A stretch of DNA of 17,438 bases, taken from assembly GCA_964247675.1 (NCBI GenBank), contig CAXTVW010000073.1, forward strand, positions 1 to 17,438, in the 5' to 3' direction. Below, in pieces: positions 14,587-17,438 of the stretch. The translations under genes and the position numbers were made by a program. The DNA is from BOG-908 sp964247675 (lineage in GTDB: Bacteria; Pseudomonadota; Alphaproteobacteria; Acetobacterales; Acetobacteraceae). Below the pieces are notes generated by a model. It was not told where the DNA came from. It ran no database searches and was given only the letters and a program-made list of their open reading frames with translations. How positions within the stretch are numbered: position 1 is the first letter of the stretch; each line of letters opens with the position of its first letter.

Positions 14587-14706
14587 AGGAAGGCCTTCTT
14601 TTTCGAGAAAAAGAAGCAAAAAGCTTTTATCTGCGCTGTCGCGGAACGTTGAGGCCTACGTCTCAACAACACGAAGCTGACAGAGATGAGATTGCCTTCC
14701 CTTGCG
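14587..14706. repeat. Palindrome copy H, right arm mostly lost
   Basis: The left arm has AAGGCC and the hairpin CTTCTTTTTC-GA-GAAAAAGAAG, a compensated variant of the usual T6/A6 stem, then CAAAAAGCTTTTATC. The core has ATCT/AGAT and CTGTC/GACAG pairing and an inner GTTGAG (14648-14653) / CTCAAC (14662-14667). Only GCCTTCCCTTGC (14695-14706) is left of the right arm. Confidence 0.85.
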
Positions 14707-14840
14707 TGGTTCGGAACGAGGGAAAATTCATCCGGACGACCCCTTACCGAGCTTGGCGGTAGGATCGGCCGACGTCCGCGTCTCGCAGCTAAAGCCCTTT
14801 AGTGGTAACCGGAAATCGGCTGTCTGCTCGAGGACACCCT

Positions 14841-15284
14841 ATGAGGGCGCGCCATTTGACGACCGTCCACTACCCGCCGGACGCCGAATGGTATTGTGTC
14901 GAGTTTAGGAATCCGGAATGGCATACTGTTGCCGAAGCCGTCAGACAAATGAATGGCGACACGCATCCCATTGTCCAGCTGAGTCACAAGGACATCGACA
15001 GCTGCTTTTCCGATGAAAGCTCGTTCAACATCATCGGTGGCGTCAGTTCCGGTTTCGCCCTTTTCGAGTTCGTCCCGGGGTGGATGTTCGAGGACCCGAG
15101 CGGAAGCCATGATGACGTCAGGCTGTGGCGGAGCGATCAGGGATATTGCTGCCAGCGGCAGCATGTTATCTTAGAGATCGACACTGTCCTGAGGCTTGCC
15201 CGCGTGTATTTTGATACCGGATGCTACGAGCTGGTCCAGGCTACGTGTTCAGAGATGTGGGACTTTATGTCAAAACGGCCTTGA
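14841..15284 (+). CDS. Small cytosolic protein of unknown function
   Basis: This protein has 147 residues with no signal peptide or membrane segment. ATG 14841 has GAGG 7 nt upstream; an in-frame start at 14802 lacks one. The sequence is acidic and aromatic: NPEWHTVAEAVRQMNGDTHP (24-43), IVQLSHKDIDSCF, SSFNIIGG (60-67), WMFEDPSGSHDDVRLWRSDQ (81-100) and LEIDTVLRLARVYFDTGCYE (111-130). The pattern resembles small bacterial proteins listed as DUF6911, and more loosely immunity proteins that protect from contact toxins; both are recollection-level guesses. Its base composition and codon use are visibly less GC-rich than its neighbours, and it lies between two half-elements of the repeat family (H and I), which hints at transfer. 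I see no toxin or partner gene next to it. Confidence 0.7.
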   Translation: MRARHLTTVHYPPDAEWYCVEFRNPEWHTVAEAVRQMNGDTHPIVQLSHKDIDSCFSDESSFNIIGGVSSGFALFEFVPGWMFEDPSGSHDDVRLWRSDQGYCCQRQHVILEIDTVLRLARVYFDTGCYELVQATCSEMWDFMSKRP

Positions 15285-15293
15285 CGTCGTTTC

Positions 15294-15396
15294 CCTGCAT
15301 TTGCAGCAAGCGGGTGTTCTCAGAGGAACACGCTCGTTGAGGATGCGGGGGGAGCAAAAGTTTTTTGCTTCTTTTTTCAAAAAAGAAGATCTTTCT
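15294..15396. repeat. Palindrome copy I, left arm lost
   Basis: The core (15294-15352) has GCAT/ATGC at its base and an inner stem AGC-G-GTGTTC / GAACAC-GCT with loop TCAGAG. It aligns loosely with the copy C/D cores (TGCAT-TTGCAGCA-GCGG). The right arm is GCAAAAGTTTTTTGC then CTTC-T6/A6-GAAG. Its end reads AAGATCTT where others have AAGGCCTT, so the small palindrome is kept. It ends 27 nt from the pqqB stop codon. Confidence 0.88.
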
Positions 15397-15422
15397 AGCG
15401 ACCTGTATTCATACGTGCGCCA

Positions 15423-16313
15423 TTACACCACGACCTCCATCGTATCGAACGCCACCTCAAATCCTGCGGCTTCCACGCTTTGACGCTCGGCTGAACCCTC
15501 CAGCAGGATCGGATTGCTGTTGTTTATGTGGAAGTAGATCCGCCGGCCGCCAAGCGCCGCCAACGCTTTCATCGAGCCGCCAGGTCCGGATACCGGAACG
15601 TGCCCCATGCGACGCCCGGTCTTATGCCCCAGCCCGGCGTCGATCATCTCGGTGTCGGTGAACAGCGTGGCGTCGAAGAACAGCGCGTCGGCGCCGGCCA
15701 TCCGCTCCAGCACCGCGTCCGTGATCTGCGCGCAGGCGGGTGCCAGCACCACCGTCCGGCCGCCTGCCTCCAGTTTCGCGGCGTAGGTGCTGGCCGCCTC
15801 GGCCACCGCGGCACCGCGGTCCTCCTGATACAGCGGAACCTTGCCGGGCATCTCCAGCAGCGTCAGGCGCAGCCCCATGCCGGTGTCGACAGGCACGCCG
15901 GGCACCACGGCCACGCGCTCCACCAAGGCCGGGTCGAGCGAGGCGAAGATCGGGTTCTCCGCCATCACGCGCAGGATGGCCGCCGGCGCCCACACGCGCA
16001 GGCGCTGCTGTTCGCGCAGCACCAGCAGTCCGGCCATGCCGTCCACGTCCGCGCTGACAAGCACCACGCCGGCCAAAGGCGAGTGGCGCGGCCCGAGCGG
16101 TGCCATGGCCGGGTTCGACAGGATCTGCTGGCGCAGGTCCGGCGAGGCGCCCACCACCACCCAGCGCTCGTCATCTGCGGTGACCGCCACAGCCACCTGC
16201 GTGCAAGGCTGCGCCCGGGGATCCCCCGCCCGCGCCAGCGCACACAACCGGCAGGCACAATTCCACTGCGGAAACCCGCCCCCTGCCCCCGCTCCCAGCA
16301 CCAGACACCTCAT
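15423..16313 (-). CDS. pqqB: Pyrroloquinoline quinone biosynthesis protein PqqB
   Basis: This protein has 296 residues, near the family norm of about 300. PqqB has a metallo-beta-lactamase fold and is reported to hydroxylate the tyrosine-derived intermediate before PqqC closes the ring; it has also been proposed as a PQQ carrier. Visible motifs are the N-terminus VLGAGAGGGFPQWNC (5-19), the Cys cluster C19-x-C21-x2-C24 for structural zinc, WVVVGASPDLRQQI (51-64), GHVPVSGPGGSMKAL and YFHINNSNPIL near the end. At the strand equivalent to the family's D-H (…VDHxAGLL) this protein reads VDGMAGLL, with Gly 92 for His. No pqqA, C, D or E is adjacent: prs is divergent and an unrelated gene converges. 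The start lacks a clear Shine-Dalgarno. Confidence 0.92.
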   Translation of the reverse strand: MRCLVLGAGAGGGFPQWNCACRLCALARAGDPRAQPCTQVAVAVTADDERWVVVGASPDLRQQILSNPAMAPLGPRHSPLAGVVLVSADVDGMAGLLVLREQQRLRVWAPAAILRVMAENPIFASLDPALVERVAVVPGVPVDTGMGLRLTLLEMPGKVPLYQEDRGAAVAEAASTYAAKLEAGGRTVVLAPACAQITDAVLERMAGADALFFDATLFTDTEMIDAGLGHKTGRRMGHVPVSGPGGSMKALAALGGRRIYFHINNSNPILLEGSAERQSVEAAGFEVAFDTMEVVV

Positions 16314-16338
16314 GGCGTGAGCCCGCGACAGCGCCGCC

Positions 16339-16380
16339 GAAGTTTTTTGCTTCTAATTTTCAAAAAAGAAGGCCTTCCTT
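16339..16380. repeat. Palindrome copy J, right arm only
   Basis: GAAGTTTTTTGC, then CTTCTAATTTTC and AAAAAAGAAGGCCTTCC. This is a solo right arm with a partly disrupted hairpin; no core or left arm is recognisable. It lies between the divergent pqqB and prs starts, just upstream of the prs promoter candidate. Confidence 0.8.
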
Positions 16381-16387
16381 CCTTAGG

Positions 16388-16416
16388 GTGACAGACCCAT
16401 GACACATTGCTAAACC
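16388..16416 (+). promoter_or_regulatory. Candidate promoter of prs
   Basis: GTGACA (16388-16393; five of six to TTGACA), a 17-nt spacer and TAAACC (16411-16416) preceded by TGC, an extended -10 pattern. This gives a leader of about 25 nt. A GGGGA ribosome site lies about 8 nt before the ATG. Confidence 0.4.
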
Positions 16417-16447
16417 CCCGCCCGCGCGCGCCGCTGGGGATATCACC

Positions 16448-17380
16448 ATGAAGATAGTAGCCTGCAACAGCAATCGGCCTTTGGCCGAAGCGGTGGCACG
16501 CAACCTCAACCTCCCGCTGACCCGTGCCTCCGTCCGCCGCTTCGCGGACATGGAGATTTTCGTGGAAATCCAGGAGAACGTGCGCGGCGAGGACGTGTTC
16601 GTCATCCAGAGCACCAGCTACCCCGCGAACGACAACCTGATGGAGCTGCTGATCATGATGGACGCGCTGCGCCGCAGCTCCGCGCGCCGCGTGACTGCCG
16701 TGATCCCCTATTTCGGCTATGCCAGGCAGGACCGCAAATCCGCGCCGCGCACGCCGATCAGCGCCAAGCTGGTGGCCAACCTGATCACCGAAGCCGGCGC
16801 CAACCGCGTGCTCACGCTCGACCTGCATGCCGGGCAGATACAGGGATTTTTCGACATCCCGCTCGACAACCTCTACGCCGCCCCGCTGTTCATGGCGGAC
16901 ATACGCGCGCGCTACGAGGGGCGCGACATCATGATCGTCTCGCCGGATGTAGGCGGCGTGGTACGTGCGCGTGCGCTGGCCACGCGGCTGAACATCGACC
17001 TGGCGATCATCGACAAGCGCCGCGAACGCGCCGGTGTCTCCGAAGTGATGAACGTGATCGGCGACGTGGAGGGCCGGGACTGCATCCTCCTCGACGATAT
17101 CTGTGATTCCGGCGGCACGCTGTGCAACGCGGCCGACGCGCTGATCAAGGACGGCGCCAAATCCGTCAGCGTTTACGTGACGCACGGCGTGCTCTCCGGC
17201 GGTGCCGTGGCCCGCATCGCGGCAAGCCCGATCGAGATGATGACGATCACCGACAGCATCGTGGCGACGGACGCTGTGCGGCAGTCGCCTAATTTGCGCG
17301 AGGCGACGATCGCGCCTTTGCTGGCCGAGGCGATTCATCGGATTTCTGATGAGAGTTCGGTGAGTTCTTTGTTTGATTAG
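16448..17380 (+). CDS. prs: Ribose-phosphate pyrophosphokinase
   Basis: This protein has 310 residues, full length for class I PRPP synthetase. It transfers pyrophosphate from ATP to ribose 5-phosphate, supplying PRPP for purine, pyrimidine, histidine, tryptophan and NAD synthesis. Motifs are the flexible catalytic region YFGYARQDRK (88-97), the metal-binding DLHAGQIQGFF (125-135), and VSPDVGGVVRARALA (164-178) with IDKRRERAG (188-196). The PRPP loop is LLDDICDSGGTL (214-225), which reads DDICDSGGT where many enzymes have DDMIDTAGT. The start is set by GGGGA 8 nt upstream of the ATG. It is a single gene with its own promoter candidate; repeat copy K begins right after the stop. Confidence 0.97.
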   Translation: MKIVACNSNRPLAEAVARNLNLPLTRASVRRFADMEIFVEIQENVRGEDVFVIQSTSYPANDNLMELLIMMDALRRSSARRVTAVIPYFGYARQDRKSAPRTPISAKLVANLITEAGANRVLTLDLHAGQIQGFFDIPLDNLYAAPLFMADIRARYEGRDIMIVSPDVGGVVRARALATRLNIDLAIIDKRRERAGVSEVMNVIGDVEGRDCILLDDICDSGGTLCNAADALIKDGAKSVSVYVTHGVLSGGAVARIAASPIEMMTITDSIVATDAVRQSPNLREATIAPLLAEAIHRISDESSVSSLFD

Positions 17381-17382
17381 TG

Positions 17383-17438
17383 TAAGAAAGCAAGGCCTTC
17401 TTTTTTGAAAAAAAGAAGCAAAAAACTTTTATCTCCCC
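17383..17438. repeat. Palindrome copy K, cut by the window end
   Basis: TAAGAAAGCAAGGCC, then CTTC-T6/A7-GAAG, then CAAAAAACTTTTATCTCCCC: a complete left arm at the 3' end of prs (stop at 17380). The core and right arm lie beyond the window. Confidence 0.9.

Noticed and set aside
15528..16391. Plus-strand open frame opposite pqqB
   Set aside because: The His/Arg/Gln-rich antisense shadow has no start site or motif; PqqB motifs are clear on the minus strand.
27..17438. CRISPR array as an explanation of the repeats
   Set aside because: The units are inverted palindromes dispersed singly between genes, with structured cores instead of unique spacers, and no cas gene is present.
1..17438. tRNA, rRNA or transposase genes
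   Set aside because: I found no cloverleaf-like sequence, rRNA motif or transposase domain in any gap or frame.

Overview
The window looks like chromosomal sequence from a GC-rich alphaproteobacterium, most likely a member of the Acetobacteraceae or a close relative. The reasons are the high GC content with strong third-position GC bias, an alphaproteobacterial-type etfBA pair followed by hydroxyacyl-CoA dehydrogenase, a PqqB homologue, a DgcN/DUF1611 enzyme, and the A/T-rich palindromic repeats in almost every gap. The family assignment is inference. A run of exactly 100 Ns shows that this is a draft scaffold.

Layout. (1) 1-1989, plus strand: the last codons of etfB, then etfA, then a 3-hydroxybutyryl-CoA dehydrogenase coupled to etfA; this is an acyl-CoA/butyrate oxidation module. 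(2) 2227-2784: a small secreted PEP-CTERM-like protein. It converges with a short NhaP-type cation/proton antiporter (4049-2844, minus). (3) 4196-6368, plus: an MFS drug-efflux-type transporter and a secreted TraB/GumN-family protein. (4) 6513-8858, minus: a large TonB-dependent outer-membrane receptor with a recognisable promoter and overlapping palindrome. (5) 9202-11069, plus: an XRE-cupin regulator followed 5 nt later by dgcN (D-glutamate N-acetyltransferase family). (6) 11227-13352, minus: a secreted multidomain glycoside hydrolase (GH26-like) interrupted by the N run. The gap is almost certainly false, because 55 bp are repeated on both sides and collapsing them restores the frame exactly. 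(7) 13668-14570: argB. (8) 14841-15284: a small unrecognised protein of different composition. (9) 15423-16313, minus: a solitary pqqB. (10) 16448-17380: prs, with its own promoter. Most genes are single housekeeping or accessory units rather than one pathway; the only tight pairs are etfA-hbd and the XRE regulator-dgcN.

The most striking feature is a dispersed family of composite palindromes, with about eleven loci in 17 kb. A full copy has two A/T-rich arms in inverted orientation. Each arm contains two adjacent small hairpins. The arms enclose a GC-rich stem-loop core of about 35-85 bp. The cores fall into at least two sequence subfamilies. The arm hairpins occur in two versions that differ by compensatory base changes (CTTC/GAAG versus GTCC/GGAC), which suggests the fold is maintained. 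Copies abut or contain stop codons, add tails to two proteins, and one lies inside the etfBA operon. Half-elements and a solo deletion derivative are also present. These behave like a non-autonomous mobile palindrome that may serve as a bidirectional terminator or mRNA 3'-end element; this family is the best candidate here for something undescribed.
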